From the NCBI GenBank assembly GCA_019240125.1, contig JAFAYW010000042.1, forward strand, positions 1-64,000: a stretch of 64,000 nucleotides of DNA, in the 5' to 3' direction. Shown here piece by piece: positions 39,089-49,343 of the stretch. The notes under the pieces are model-generated. The model had not been told where the DNA came from, searched no databases, and saw only the letters and a program-made list of their open reading frames with translations. How positions within the stretch are numbered: the first letter of the stretch is position 1; each line of letters opens with the position of its first letter. A program made the position numbers and the translations under genes. Origin of the DNA: Alphaproteobacteria bacterium (GTDB lineage: Bacteria > Pseudomonadota > Alphaproteobacteria > ATCC43930 > CGMCC-115725).

Positions 39089-40966
39089 ATGAGCGAAGCG
39101 GTAGCGTCATATGATGTCGTCGTGATTGGCGGCGGGCATGCCGGGTGCGAGGCGGCCGCAGCGGCGGGTCGGGTCGGAGCGCGCACGGCCTTGCTGACCC
39201 ATCGGCGCGACACGATCGGCGAAATGTCGTGCAACCCCGCCATCGGCGGTCTCGCTAAGGGACATCTGGTTCGTGAGATCGATGCGCTCGATGGCGTCAT
39301 GGCGCGGGCGATTGATCGCGCCGGCATCCAGTTTCGCCTGCTGAACCGCAGCAAGGGACCAGCGGTGCGCGGCCCGCGTGCGCAGGCCGACCGCAAATTA
39401 TATCGGCAGGCCATGGCGGCTCTGCTCGCGGAAATCAGCAATCTCACGATCATCGAGGGAGCCGCCGAGGATCTGCGGCTCGACGGCCAGAACCGGGTAT
39501 GCGGCCTTATCCTGGGCGACGGACGCGAAATAGCGGCGGGCCGGGTCGTGCTGACAACGGGCACGTTCCTTGGCGGTCTCATTCATATCGGCGCCGAGAA
39601 GATCGCGGCCGGCCGCGTCGGCGAAGCGCCGTCGCTTGGTCTGTCGCATACCTTGCGGCGCTGCGGCTTCGCGCTGGGTCGCCTCAAGACCGGCACGCCA
39701 CCCCGCCTCGATGGCACGACGATCGATTGGGCCGGTCTCGACGTGCAGCCCGGCGACGATCCCCCAGTGCCGTTTTCCTTCATGACCAAACGCATCACCA
39801 CGCCGCAGATCGTCTGCCACATCACCGAAACCAATCCGCACACCCATGCGATAATCAACGCCAACCTCGGTCGATCGCCGCTGTTTGCCGGCGATATCAC
39901 CGGGGTGGGGCCGCGCTATTGCCCGTCGATCGAGGATAAGGTGGTGCGTTTCGCCGAGCGTGAGCGGCACCAGATTTTTCTTGAACCCGAAGGCCTAGAC
40001 GACGATACGATCTATCCCAACGGCATCTCGACCTCATTGCCGCGCGATGTGCAGGCGGCCCTTATAGCGACGATCCCCGGCCTTGAACGCGCGGTGATGC
40101 GGCGGCCGGGCTATGCCATCGAATACGATTATGTCGATCCGCGCGAACTGCACCCCAGCCTCGAAACAAGGCGGGTCTCCGGCCTCTACTTCGCCGGGCA
40201 AATCAATGGCACGACCGGCTACGAGGAGGCGGCAGCACAGGGGCTGATCGCGGGCCTTAATGCGGCGCTGGCGGCCGGGGGTGGCGATCCGCTCGTGTTC
40301 GATCGTGCCGATGGCTATCTCGGCGTGCTGGTCGATGACCTGGTGACGCGCGGCACATCCGAGCCCTACCGCATGTTCACCTCCCGCGCCGAATATCGCC
40401 TGACATTGCGGGCGGATAATGCCGACCAGCGGCTGACGCCGATCGGATTGCGGTGCGGCGCTATCGGGAGCGAACGCGTGAAGGCCTTCGCGGGCAAGAT
40501 GACGGCGCTCGACGCGGCGCGGCAACTCGCGGCGGGGTTGTGTCTCAGCCCGTCGGCATTGCGGCGGCGCGGCTTCGCGGTCAACGCCGACGGAGTGGCG
40601 CGTTCCGCTCGCGAATTGCTGGCGCATCCCGATATCGATGTGGCGCGGCTGACGGCGGTGTGGCCGGAACTCGGCACATTGCCGCCTGACATAGCCGAGC
40701 AGCTTGAGATTGACGCGCGGTATTCGGGTTATCTCGATCGGCAGGCGCGCGATATCGCCGCGTTTCGGCGCGACGAATCGCTGATATTGCCGGACACTCT
40801 GGATTACGCGGCAGTGGGTAGTCTGTCGGCGGAAATCCGCGGTAAACTGACGGCGGCGCGGCCCACGACGCTCGGTGCCGCGGCGCGGATTTCCGGTGTG
40901 ACGCCGGCGGCGCTGGTCGCGTTGCTGCAATTTGTGAAGCGGCGTCCTGAAAACCGCGCGGCTTGA
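39089..40966 (+). CDS. mnmG: tRNA uridine-5-carboxymethylaminomethyl modification enzyme MnmG
   Basis: [55 protein letters not shown]. Confidence 0.97.
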   Translation: MSEAVASYDVVVIGGGHAGCEAAAAAGRVGARTALLTHRRDTIGEMSCNPAIGGLAKGHLVREIDALDGVMARAIDRAGIQFRLLNRSKGPAVRGPRAQADRKLYRQAMAALLAEISNLTIIEGAAEDLRLDGQNRVCGLILGDGREIAAGRVVLTTGTFLGGLIHIGAEKIAAGRVGEAPSLGLSHTLRRCGFALGRLKTGTPPRLDGTTIDWAGLDVQPGDDPPVPFSFMTKRITTPQIVCHITETNPHTHAIINANLGRSPLFAGDITGVGPRYCPSIEDKVVRFAERERHQIFLEPEGLDDDTIYPNGISTSLPRDVQAALIATIPGLERAVMRRPGYAIEYDYVDPRELHPSLETRRVSGLYFAGQINGTTGYEEAAAQGLIAGLNAALAAGGGDPLVFDRADGYLGVLVDDLVTRGTSEPYRMFTSRAEYRLTLRADNADQRLTPIGLRCGAIGSERVKAFAGKMTALDAARQLAAGLCLSPSALRRRGFAVNADGVARSARELLAHPDIDVARLTAVWPELGTLPPDIAEQLEIDARYSGYLDRQARDIAAFRRDESLILPDTLDYAAVGSLSAEIRGKLTAARPTTLGAAARISGVTPAALVALLQFVKRRPENRAA

Positions 40967-41570
40967 CCCTGCGGGGTTCGCCGCCGCCACGGGTGTTTCA
41001 CGTGAAACGCTGCAGCGGCTGGACGCCTACGCTGCGTTGCTGCGGCAATGGGCGCCGCGCATCAATCTGGTCGGCGCCAACACCATCGATGATCTGTGGA
41101 ACCGGCATTTTCTCGATTCGGCGCAACTCCACGCCCTGATCCCGCCGACTGTCGGCAGTCTCATCGATCTCGGCAGCGGCGCCGGCTTTCCGGGCTTGGT
41201 GTTGGCGATCCTCGGTGTCCCAAACGTCGAACTGGTCGAGAGTGACGCGCGCAAATGTGCTTTCCTGCGCGAGGCCGCACGGGTCGCTGCGGTGCCGGTG
41301 ACGATACGCACGGCGCGAATCGAAACCGTGCCGCCGCACGCGGTAGACGTTGTGACGGCGCGCGCCTGTGCCTCGCTCGACCAACTTCTACAATGGAGTC
41401 AATTGTTTATCGGACCTCATACACTCTGTCTCTTCCCAAAAGGAGAGCACGCGGCGCATGAAGTGACGACGGCTGAGCGCGACTGGTCGATGCAGGTAAC
41501 GCAACATCCCAGCCGGAGCGATCCGCGGGGGGTCATCCTATGTCTGCAGCATGTGAGGCGGCGTGACTGA
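40947..41570 (+). CDS. rsmG: 16S rRNA (guanine(527)-N(7))-methyltransferase RsmG; start codon unresolved (CTG 40947 candidate)
   Basis: In-frame [34 protein letters not shown] precedes or includes the first TTG at 41037; [15 protein letters not shown]. Confidence 0.9.
   Translation: MKTARLDPAGFAAATGVSRETLQRLDAYAALLRQWAPRINLVGANTIDDLWNRHFLDSAQLHALIPPTVGSLIDLGSGAGFPGLVLAILGVPNVELVESDARKCAFLREAARVAAVPVTIRTARIETVPPHAVDVVTARACASLDQLLQWSQLFIGPHTLCLFPKGEHAAHEVTTAERDWSMQVTQHPSRSDPRGVILCLQHVRRRD
40994..41009. promoter_or_regulatory. parS: parS site inside the rsmG N-terminal coding sequence
   Basis: TGTTTCACGTGAAACG, 15/16 to consensus with perfect GTTTCACGTGAAAC core; encodes VSRET. Confidence 0.88.
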
Positions 41571-42432
41571 CGCTGCTGAGGGCGAGATCGGAGCCGGGAG
41601 CCGAAGCAGCAGCGCCGCCGTTGCCCGGCTTACCGCGCGGCTCGCGGCGGCGCGCCGGGCGCGCATTATTGCCGTCGCCAACCAGAAGGGCGGCGTCGGC
41701 AAGACCACCACGGCGGTTAATCTGGCCACGGCGCTCGCGGCGGCCGGGCGCCGGGTACTGGTGATCGACATCGACCCGCAGGGCAATGCCAGCACCGGGC
41801 TCGGCATTGGGCGCGAGGCTCGCAATACCGGCAGCTATGACGTGCTGACCGGCGAGAGCGAATTGCCGGCGGCGACGCTCGAAACCGCGGTGCCCCGTCT
41901 GTCTCTGGTGCCGGCGACGCAGGACCTCGCCGGCGCCGAATTGGAGATGAGCCAGCGCGAACACCGCGAGTTCCTGCTGTCACGGGCGATCCGCTCGCGC
42001 CTCGCTGCTTACGAGGACGTGCTGATCGATTGTCCGCCGTCGCTGAATCTGTTGACAATCAATGCTTTAGTGGCTGCCGATCGCGTGCTGGTGCCGTTGC
42101 AGTGCGAGTTTTATGCGCTCGAAGGTCTGGCGCAGCTCATGCGCACGATCGAGCGGGTTCAGCATGGCCTCAATCCGCGTCTCGAACTCCAGGGGGTCGT
42201 GCTGACAATGTACGATCGGCGCAACAATCTCTGCGATCTGGTGGCGGCGGATGTGCGCGAGCATTTCGGCAAGAAGGTTTATGACACGATGATCCCGCGC
42301 AACGTCCGTATCTCGGAGGCGCCATCGCATGGCATGCCGGTGTTGATTTATGACCATCGCTGCGTCGGCTCGCAGGCCTATGTGCAGCTCGCGGCCGAAA
42401 TGCTGCGCGAGCGGCGGCGGGCGCGGGCATGA
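41563..42432 (+). CDS. parA: chromosome partitioning ATPase ParA
   Basis: RIIAVANQKGGVGKTTTAVNLATALAA; VLVIDIDPQGNASTGLG. Confidence 0.96.
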   Translation: MTDAAEGEIGAGSRSSSAAVARLTARLAAARRARIIAVANQKGGVGKTTTAVNLATALAAAGRRVLVIDIDPQGNASTGLGIGREARNTGSYDVLTGESELPAATLETAVPRLSLVPATQDLAGAELEMSQREHREFLLSRAIRSRLAAYEDVLIDCPPSLNLLTINALVAADRVLVPLQCEFYALEGLAQLMRTIERVQHGLNPRLELQGVVLTMYDRRNNLCDLVAADVREHFGKKVYDTMIPRNVRISEAPSHGMPVLIYDHRCVGSQAYVQLAAEMLRERRRARA

Positions 42433-43301
42433 GCGAGCCGGTACCGTTGCGCGCCAAGCGGCAACCGCTGGGGCGCGGCCTGGCGGCGCTGTTTGGCGAA
42501 AGCGGCGCGCGTGTCGCCGACCCGGCCGGCGGAGCGCGTGTCGTCCCGATCGAGTCGATCCGTCCCTCGCCGTTCCAGCCGCGCCGCCATTTTGCCGAGG
42601 ATGAACTTGAGGGGTTGGCTCAGTCGATCCGTGAACGGGGTATCATACAGCCGCTCCTGGTGCGGCCGGTCGCCGAGACCGAGGCGGATTTCGAGCTCGT
42701 GGCCGGCGAGCGCCGCTGGCGCGCCGCGCAGCGCGTGGGGCTGCACGACGTGCCGGTTGTGGTGCGGTCGCTCGGCGATTCCGACGTGCTGGAAATCGCG
42801 CTGATCGAGAATCTGCAGCGTGAGGATTTGTCGGCCTTTGAGGAGGCCGAAGCCTATAACCGGTTGATGCGCGAGTTCGGACGCAGTCAGGCGACGCTGG
42901 CCGAGGCGGTTGGCAAGAGCCGCAGCCACGTCGCGAACACGATGCGCCTGTTGTTACTGCCCGAGCCGGTGCGACGCCGGGTGGAAGACGGTGCGCTAAC
43001 GGCGGGACACGCGCGGGCGTTGATTGGTGCCCCCGACCCGGCCGATCTCGCCGCCGAGGTGATCCGCCGCGGGCTTAATGTCCGCGCCACCGAAAAACTG
43101 GTCAGGCGCCGCGCCGCGCAACCCGCACCGCCGCGGCGCCCCGTCCGTTCGGCCGATGCCGCTGCGGTTGAGCGCGAATTAGCAGCGCAGCTTGGCTTGC
43201 GGGTGGCATTGACTGCCAAGAAGCGCGGCGGCAGCCTGACGCTTCACTACAGCAGCCACGAACAGCTCGATCGCATTCTCACGCTATTGCGTCAGCATTA
43301 G
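42429..43301 (+). CDS. parB: chromosome partitioning protein ParB
   Basis: KRQPLGRGLAALFGE, IRPSPFQPRRHF, LVAGERRWRAAQ, ALIENLQREDLSAFEEAEAYNRLM, HTH KSRSHVANTMRLL. Confidence 0.96.
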   Translation: MSEPVPLRAKRQPLGRGLAALFGESGARVADPAGGARVVPIESIRPSPFQPRRHFAEDELEGLAQSIRERGIIQPLLVRPVAETEADFELVAGERRWRAAQRVGLHDVPVVVRSLGDSDVLEIALIENLQREDLSAFEEAEAYNRLMREFGRSQATLAEAVGKSRSHVANTMRLLLLPEPVRRRVEDGALTAGHARALIGAPDPADLAAEVIRRGLNVRATEKLVRRRAAQPAPPRRPVRSADAAAVERELAAQLGLRVALTAKKRGGSLTLHYSSHEQLDRILTLLRQH

Positions 43302-43345
43302 CCCGCCGACCATAGTCAACGAGAAACGACCCGAGGGAGATCGGC

Positions 43346-44353
43346 ATGCCCGTCACTGTCCTTTACCCCGAGCCCCGGCAGCAGCCCGACGAGGTCGAGC
43401 GCAGCATTTTCGGGCCCGACGTCCACATCGTAAAGCGCGATGCGGCGTCGCTGGCTGATATCCCTGATGAGGATTGCGCGGCCGCCGACGGGCTGATGAT
43501 CATGGGGTTCGCGGTTACCGGGGCCGACCTGGCGCGGTTTCCCAACTTGCGCGCGATCGTGCGCATGGGGGTCGGCTATGACAAGCTCGACCGGCCGGCC
43601 GCCGCGGCGCGGAATGTGCTGGTTTGCAATGTCCCGGATTACGGCACGACCGAGGTCGCCGACCACGCGATCGCGCTGGCGCTGACCTTGCGCCGTGGCA
43701 TCCTGCTGCATCATGAACACCAGCGACACGACCCGCCGGCTCCCTGGCGCTCGTTTCACGACCCGCTGATCCAGCGGCTCGGCACTCAGACCTTTGGGAT
43801 TGTCGGGCTTGGGCGGATCGGCACGGCTGTCGCGCTGCGGGCCAAGGCGTTCAACTTCCGCGTCGTATTCTACGACCCCAAGCACCCGAACGGGCATGAG
43901 CTGGGGCTTGGTATCGAGCGCGCCCCCACCCTCGAAGATTTGATGCGGCAGACTAACACGCTATCGATCCATTGTCCGCTGACCAGCGAAACCAAGGGGA
44001 TGATCGGCCGCGAGCAATTGGCGCTATTGCCCAAGGGGGCGGTTGTCGTGAACGACGCGCGCGGCCCGATCCTCGATCTCGACGCGCTCGGCGAAGCATT
44101 GCGCAGCGGTCATATCGCCGGCGCCGGTCTCGACGTGTTGCCGGTCGAGCCGCCGGTCGACCCGATCCCCAATCTGCTGCGAGCCTATCGGGCGCGCGAG
44201 AAATGGCTGGAGGGGCGGCTGGTCGTGACGCCGCATTCGGCGTGGCTGACGCCGCATTCCGAGATGGATACGCGCCGGAAATCGGCGGAAACCATGCGCG
44301 CTGCACTTTTAACCAACCAACCACAGAACGTCATCACGCCCGACATGTTCTAA
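43346..44353 (+). CDS. C-terminal binding protein-like D-2-hydroxyacid dehydrogenase
   Basis: FGIVGLGRIGTAVALRAKAF; NDARGPILDLDALGEALRSGHIAGAGLDVLPVEPP. Confidence 0.9.
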   Translation: MPVTVLYPEPRQQPDEVERSIFGPDVHIVKRDAASLADIPDEDCAAADGLMIMGFAVTGADLARFPNLRAIVRMGVGYDKLDRPAAAARNVLVCNVPDYGTTEVADHAIALALTLRRGILLHHEHQRHDPPAPWRSFHDPLIQRLGTQTFGIVGLGRIGTAVALRAKAFNFRVVFYDPKHPNGHELGLGIERAPTLEDLMRQTNTLSIHCPLTSETKGMIGREQLALLPKGAVVVNDARGPILDLDALGEALRSGHIAGAGLDVLPVEPPVDPIPNLLRAYRAREKWLEGRLVVTPHSAWLTPHSEMDTRRKSAETMRAALLTNQPQNVITPDMF

Positions 44354-44393
44354 TCTGCATCAGACCCGCTCGTCATTATCACCGGAGGGGTGG

Positions 44394-44912
44394 TTGCATC
44401 GGTTGCACCTGCTGCGTCACGCCAAGGCCAGTCGCGACGACGACATGAGCGACAAGCCGCGGCCGCTGAGTCGGCGCGGCCGGGAGACTGCGCGCCGCAT
44501 CGGCGAAACCTTGCCGGCGGCGCTCGACTCGATCGACTTGGTGCTGTGCTCGTCATCGCTGCGGACGCGTGAGACGGCGGAGCTTGCTCTTGCGGCCTTC
44601 CCTGCGACACCGCAGATCCTGTTCGAGGACGTGCTCTACCTCGCTTCGCATCGTGTCCTGTTGCGCCGCCTGCGCCTGCTCGACGAAACGATCGGTGCGG
44701 TATTGGTGATCGGGCACAATCCCGGGCTGCACGAGTTGGCCGTCGCCTTGGCCGAACCGTCTTCGCCGCTTTACGCGATGCTGGCCGAGGGGAAGTTTCC
44801 GACCTCGGCGCGCGCCAGCTTCACCATCGCCGGTCCATGGAATGCGCTGGCGGAAGGCAATGTGCCGCTCGCCGCTTACGTTACGCCGAGGGATCTCGGG
44901 CTTCTGGACTGA
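44394..44912 (+). CDS. SixA-type histidine phosphatase
   Basis: LHLLRHAKASRDDD; VLVIGHNPGLHELAVAL. Confidence 0.9.
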   Translation: MHRLHLLRHAKASRDDDMSDKPRPLSRRGRETARRIGETLPAALDSIDLVLCSSSLRTRETAELALAAFPATPQILFEDVLYLASHRVLLRRLRLLDETIGAVLVIGHNPGLHELAVALAEPSSPLYAMLAEGKFPTSARASFTIAGPWNALAEGNVPLAAYVTPRDLGLLD

Positions 44913-45570
44913 GGCCCGCTTCCGCGATGACGCGGCGGGCCAGCGGAATGCTGATCGGCCCTTTACGTCCGAGCGCGGCATCGTCCAACGCCGCCGCGAT
45001 GGCATCGGCGGCCGCGAGCGAACGCTCCATCCGGCGCAACAGAAAACCGATCAGCGATGGCTCGACCCGCACCTGACGGTCGGCGAAGTGCTTGACCAGC
45101 ACGGCGGATAGCAACGCATCGTCAGGGGTGCCGATCGCAACCTCGGGAGCGGCGCGCAGGCGCGAGGCGAGGTCGGGCAGCGCTACCGCCCATCGCAGCG
45201 GCGCTTGGCGCGCAACGATCAGCACATTGCCGCCAGTTTCTTTGCTCCAGTTATAGAGGTGCAAGAGTGCCCGCTCTGAAGCTGAGTCGGCCATATCGAC
45301 GGCAATGGCGCGGCGCGGCGCCAGCCCTGCCGGCGTCTGGTCTGTCAGCTCCGGGCCGGCGAGAACGATGGCGTCCGAGCGCTCCTGCCACAGGCGCGTG
45401 AGATGGGTTTTGCCGCTGCCCGGCGGCCCATGCAGGATCAGCGTATGGGCCGGCCAATCCGGCCAGCGCTCGATCCAGCCAAGCGCCGCCCGATTGCTGT
45501 CGGACGCCAGAAAATCAATCCGGCCCGAAGCCCGCTGCCGCGGCGGCAGAGGCAGGCTTATCTGTTTCAT
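44881..45570 (-). CDS. DnaA-homologous regulator (Hda/HdaA-like)
   Basis: QISLPLPPRQ N-terminal clamp-binding-like peptide; ILHGPPGSGKTHLTRLWQERSDA; short DnaA domain III without domain IV. Confidence 0.85.
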   Translation of the reverse strand: MKQISLPLPPRQRASGRIDFLASDSNRAALGWIERWPDWPAHTLILHGPPGSGKTHLTRLWQERSDAIVLAGPELTDQTPAGLAPRRAIAVDMADSASERALLHLYNWSKETGGNVLIVARQAPLRWAVALPDLASRLRAAPEVAIGTPDDALLSAVLVKHFADRQVRVEPSLIGFLLRRMERSLAAADAIAAALDDAALGRKGPISIPLARRVIAEAGLSPEARDPSA

Positions 45571-46721
45571 CGCAGGCGCGACAGGTTCGTCACGTTCTCC
45601 GGACCGGGCTCCTGTGGATTGGACCGCGCGTCATAGAGGCTGCTCTGGCGATATTGCGCGAGAGCGAAGCGCGCCAGTACGCCGATCACCGCGGCCGCCG
45701 GCACCGCTACCAGAATCCCGGCGAACCCGAACAGCGTACCGCCCGCGAACAGCGCGAAGATGACCCAGACGGGGTGCAGGTGGATGCGGTCACCCACCAG
45801 CTTTGGGGTCAGGATGTTGGCCTCGACCGATTGCCCGATGGCAAAGATGCCGCCGACGAGCAGAACCTCGGTCCAGCTGCCGTATTGCGACGCCGCGAGG
45901 CCGAGCGCGAGGATGAGGCCGGTGGTTACGCCCAGCATCGGGATGATGGCCAACGCGCCGATCAGCATGCCCAGAGCCAACCCCGATTCAAGCCCGGCCA
46001 AGGTCAGTGAAATCCCATAATAGACCGCGAGGATCAGACAGACGAGCGCCTGCCCGTGGATAAAGCCGACCAGCGTGTCGCTGACCAGCCGAGCCTGCCC
46101 CCGTACCGTTTCGACGGATTGGCGCGGCAGGTAGGAATCGATCAGCGCGACCATCTCCTCCCAGTCACGCAGCAGAAAAAACGTCACGATCGGGGTCACG
46201 ATAACCAAGGAGAGGATGTTGAGGATCGCCAGGCTGCTGGTCAGCAGGCCCTGCACCAGCCCCGCGATCCAGGTGATCGCCTCCGCCAGTTTGGCGCCGA
46301 TCAGATCGCGTACCTTGCCAACGTCGTCCGCGGGTAGCCGCTCCTGCAATAGCACGAGCCATTTGCCGACCTCGTCCTGCGACCACCGCACCAGGCTTGG
46401 TACTTTGGTGATCAGCTGTACGATCTGGCCCTGCACCAACGGTACCAGGATGACGAGCAGGAGAGCCAGCGCTAGCACAAACGCGATCAAGATGACCAGA
46501 CTGGCGAGACCCCGGCGCACGCCATAACTTTCCAGGCGGCCGACACCGGGCGCCAGGACATAGGCCAACGCAAATCCGGTGGCGAACGGCATCAGAATGC
46601 CCTGTACCAGACCGAGTGCGAGAATGGCGAGCAGCAGCAGGCCGAGCCAGAACAGCGTGCGATAAATTCGTGGGCTCACAGGGTCCGGTCCGCCGGCCGC
46701 AGCAAGCGCAGCCAGCGCCAC
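45567..46721 (-). CDS. AI-2E family transporter (PerM-like)
   Basis: Multi-TM; LILALGLAASQYGSWTEVLLVGGIFAIGQSVEANILTPKLVGDRIHLHPVWVIFALFAGGTLFGFAGILVAVPAAA. Confidence 0.92.
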   Translation of the reverse strand: MALAALAAAGGPDPVSPRIYRTLFWLGLLLLAILALGLVQGILMPFATGFALAYVLAPGVGRLESYGVRRGLASLVILIAFVLALALLLVILVPLVQGQIVQLITKVPSLVRWSQDEVGKWLVLLQERLPADDVGKVRDLIGAKLAEAITWIAGLVQGLLTSSLAILNILSLVIVTPIVTFFLLRDWEEMVALIDSYLPRQSVETVRGQARLVSDTLVGFIHGQALVCLILAVYYGISLTLAGLESGLALGMLIGALAIIPMLGVTTGLILALGLAASQYGSWTEVLLVGGIFAIGQSVEANILTPKLVGDRIHLHPVWVIFALFAGGTLFGFAGILVAVPAAAVIGVLARFALAQYRQSSLYDARSNPQEPGPENVTNLSRLR

Positions 46722-47302
46722 AGGTAGGAAAACCCTGACAGCAAGGTTGTGATCGCGGTCAACACGATCAGCATCCAGGTGACCGGACCCGCCTCGATGT
46801 CGAGCCCAAGTCGCGCCAGCACAAAGCCAACCAATGCAATCTGCAGGAAGGTATTGACCTTGCTGACATAAAGCGGCCCGAACTGGCGCGGCGCGTTGGC
46901 GATCATGTGGATGATCGCGAAACCAAGCACGATCGCGATATCTCGCCCGGCCACCAATACAACAAGCCAGATTGGCAATTGACCGCCATAGCCGAGCGTC
47001 AGATACACCCCCGTCAGCAGCAATTTGTCCGCTGCGGGGTCGAGCAGCGCACCGAGCCGCGTTCGTCGGTTGAAGTGCTTGGCGATATAGCCGTCGAGCC
47101 CATCGGAAATGCCGGCCGCGACAAACAGCCAGAAGGCCGCGCCGTAGCGCTCATCGAGGATCAGCCAGAGGGCAAACGGCACCGAGACCAGACGCGCGAG
47201 CGTGATCAGATTCGGCAGGTTGAGGTCGGGGCTCAAGACCGCGGCCTCGCTCATCATCGGGGGCGCCGCCAGTTTCGGGCCCGGGGTGGTCTCGGGAACC
47301 AT
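46676..47302 (-). CDS. CDP-alcohol phosphatidyltransferase family protein (PgsA-like)
   Basis: NLPNLITLARL and DGLDGYIAKHFNRRTRLGALLDPAADKLLL motif. Confidence 0.92.
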   Translation of the reverse strand: MVPETTPGPKLAAPPMMSEAAVLSPDLNLPNLITLARLVSVPFALWLILDERYGAAFWLFVAAGISDGLDGYIAKHFNRRTRLGALLDPAADKLLLTGVYLTLGYGGQLPIWLVVLVAGRDIAIVLGFAIIHMIANAPRQFGPLYVSKVNTFLQIALVGFVLARLGLDIEAGPVTWMLIVLTAITTLLSGFSYLWRWLRLLRPADRTL

Positions 47303-47327
47303 GCGATTAACTTACAGGAGCGGCACG

Positions 47328-48545
47328 CTATTGGGTATGCGATGGCTCGGCGCGGCTCAGCCGCCACATCGGGTTACCCCGCGCGAGGGTCAAGTTGATA
47401 CCGGCAAACGCGTCCTTCAACTGATCAATGCTCCCTTTGTAGCCAATCTCGATCGTGGCCTCCTGTCGCGACAGGGCGACGAGCGAGATCTTACGAACCA
47501 GGGAGACAGCCGCGATGCGGTCGCGTGCGTGCACCCAATCGTCGAGGCCAGTAATTGGCAGGACAGCCGTCAGGCTACCTTCCTGATCGGCCCGCGCACT
47601 CGTGTCCTTTTTCCAACCGCCAGCGATGTCGGCGCCCACTGTGGCGACTGCTCGACTTACCATCGCATCGCTGGTCTCGCCAGGATTGGCGGTTACCGAA
47701 TCGCTGTGCGAATCGGCGAGCTGTCCGCCGCGATAGCGCCGCACCGCGATATCTATGCTGCTCGGCTTATCGGCGGGACCCTGCAGAGATGCGACAGCGA
47801 CCAATGCCTCGTCAGCGCCATTATGTTTGGCAATCGCGGATAACGCGGCGGCATCACCACTGCGTGCCTTATCGGCATCGATCGTTGCGACATCACCGGC
47901 ATCGCCCAGCGGCACGATCACGTGCTGCACACCCACATTAGGCGGGTGCTGGTCCCAGGCCTCACGCCATGGGTTTGGCTCATCCCACAGTCGCGCCGGT
48001 CCCTGTGCTCCTGCCTGGTAGACCGGCAGCACGACAATCGGCTTTCCGGTATCAGCGCTCTGGTCGGGGGCGTTTGGCGCGGAGCCGGCAACAGGGTTTC
48101 CTCCGGCGCTTGGTCCAGCGGTAGCCCCGGCAGCGGTATTGGCGTTCGCGCTGACGCCGAGCAGCCTGCGGGTTTCGCCGGGGCGAAAGTGAAATGTGTA
48201 GTCCGCTGTATACCGCACCGCCGACGTGTGTTCGTGGACCACATCGAAGCTGGTGACGAGGTTGGTGATCGCCTTGTCGTCGAGCTTCGGTACCTTGACC
48301 GGCGTCCCACCGTTCGACAAATGCTCGGCGACCGCAGCAAGCGCGCGCCGCTGTCCGTCGAGCAATGCCATCTCGCGGGCCTTGGCGGGAGATTCCGCCG
48401 TCGCATCCACCGGCACCGTGGCCGAGAATTGGTCCTGATCATCGGCTGTGGCCGGGGCGATCCCGGTAAGCAGCAGCAGAACCGCGGCTATGAGCATCGA
48501 GCCCGGTCCCGGCCGACGCGCGTAGCTTGCCGGTTCCTGTGACAT
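47328..48545 (-). CDS. DUF2066 domain-containing protein
   Basis: AESPAKAREMALLDGQRRALAAVAEHL, VVLPVYQAGAQGPARLWDEPNPWREAW; start MSQEPASYARRPG. Confidence 0.82.
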   Translation of the reverse strand: MSQEPASYARRPGPGSMLIAAVLLLLTGIAPATADDQDQFSATVPVDATAESPAKAREMALLDGQRRALAAVAEHLSNGGTPVKVPKLDDKAITNLVTSFDVVHEHTSAVRYTADYTFHFRPGETRRLLGVSANANTAAGATAGPSAGGNPVAGSAPNAPDQSADTGKPIVVLPVYQAGAQGPARLWDEPNPWREAWDQHPPNVGVQHVIVPLGDAGDVATIDADKARSGDAAALSAIAKHNGADEALVAVASLQGPADKPSSIDIAVRRYRGGQLADSHSDSVTANPGETSDAMVSRAVATVGADIAGGWKKDTSARADQEGSLTAVLPITGLDDWVHARDRIAAVSLVRKISLVALSRQEATIEIGYKGSIDQLKDAFAGINLTLARGNPMWRLSRAEPSHTQ

Positions 48546-48626
48546 TCTGTGGTGATAGCGCAGATTCTGCGCAGACGCTACGGTGGCCCCGAGAACACCC
48601 GGCAGCGGTGGGTCAAAGCGAACGGC

Positions 48627-49343
48627 ATGCGAATGGCGCGGGTCAAGACTGGTGTCCTGATTTCCGGACGCGGCTCCAATCTCCAGGCGTTGATTGACGC
48701 GGCAGCCGATTACGCCTACCCGGCTGAGATTGCTGTGGTCGTCAGCGATCGGAGAGATGCGCCCGGACTGCAGAAGGCAGCGGCGGCCGGCATTCCGCAT
48801 CTCACCTTTCCAGCAGCCGATCGTGGCGCATTCGCGCAGGCGGCGAAGGCGGCGTTGCATAACGCCGGGGTGGAGCTGGTGGCGCTCGCCGGGTTCATGC
48901 GCATTTTGGATGATAGCTTTGTTGCTACCTGGCGCGATCGGCTGATCAACATCCATCCGTCGCTGTTACCGGCATTTCCCGGTTTGCACCCGCAGCGCCA
49001 GGCCCTCGCGGCTGGCGTCAAATTCTCGGGCTGCACCGTGCATTTCGTGCGTGCCGCGGTCGATACCGGACCGATCGTCGGGCAAGCCGTGGTGCCCGTG
49101 GAGCCGGGCGACGATGAGGACCGACTGGCTGCCCGCATCCTCGCCGCGGAACATCGCCTTTACCCGCTCGCCCTGCGCGCCATTGCCGAGGGCCGAACCC
49201 GCATCGCCGGCAACACGGTGAAGATCGCTGGCGGGTTGTCGCCCGATATTGTCGTCTTCAACCCGCTAGAGTCGCTTGCCTCGCCACCCGGTTCGGCTAT
49301 ACCAGCGAGCGAGAGAACGCAACCGCGAGGCGACCAATGCTGA
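48627..49343 (+). CDS. purN: phosphoribosylglycinamide formyltransferase
   Basis: VKTGVLISGRGSNLQALIDAA; GFMRILDDSFVATWRDRLINIHPSLLPAFPGLHPQRQAL. Confidence 0.95.
   Translation: MRMARVKTGVLISGRGSNLQALIDAAADYAYPAEIAVVVSDRRDAPGLQKAAAAGIPHLTFPAADRGAFAQAAKAALHNAGVELVALAGFMRILDDSFVATWRDRLINIHPSLLPAFPGLHPQRQALAAGVKFSGCTVHFVRAAVDTGPIVGQAVVPVEPGDDEDRLAARILAAEHRLYPLALRAIAEGRTRIAGNTVKIAGGLSPDIVVFNPLESLASPPGSAIPASERTQPRGDQC

Noticed and set aside
43750-43765. CTCGTTTCACGACCCG as a parS candidate
   Set aside because: Only the left half-site matches; palindrome is broken.
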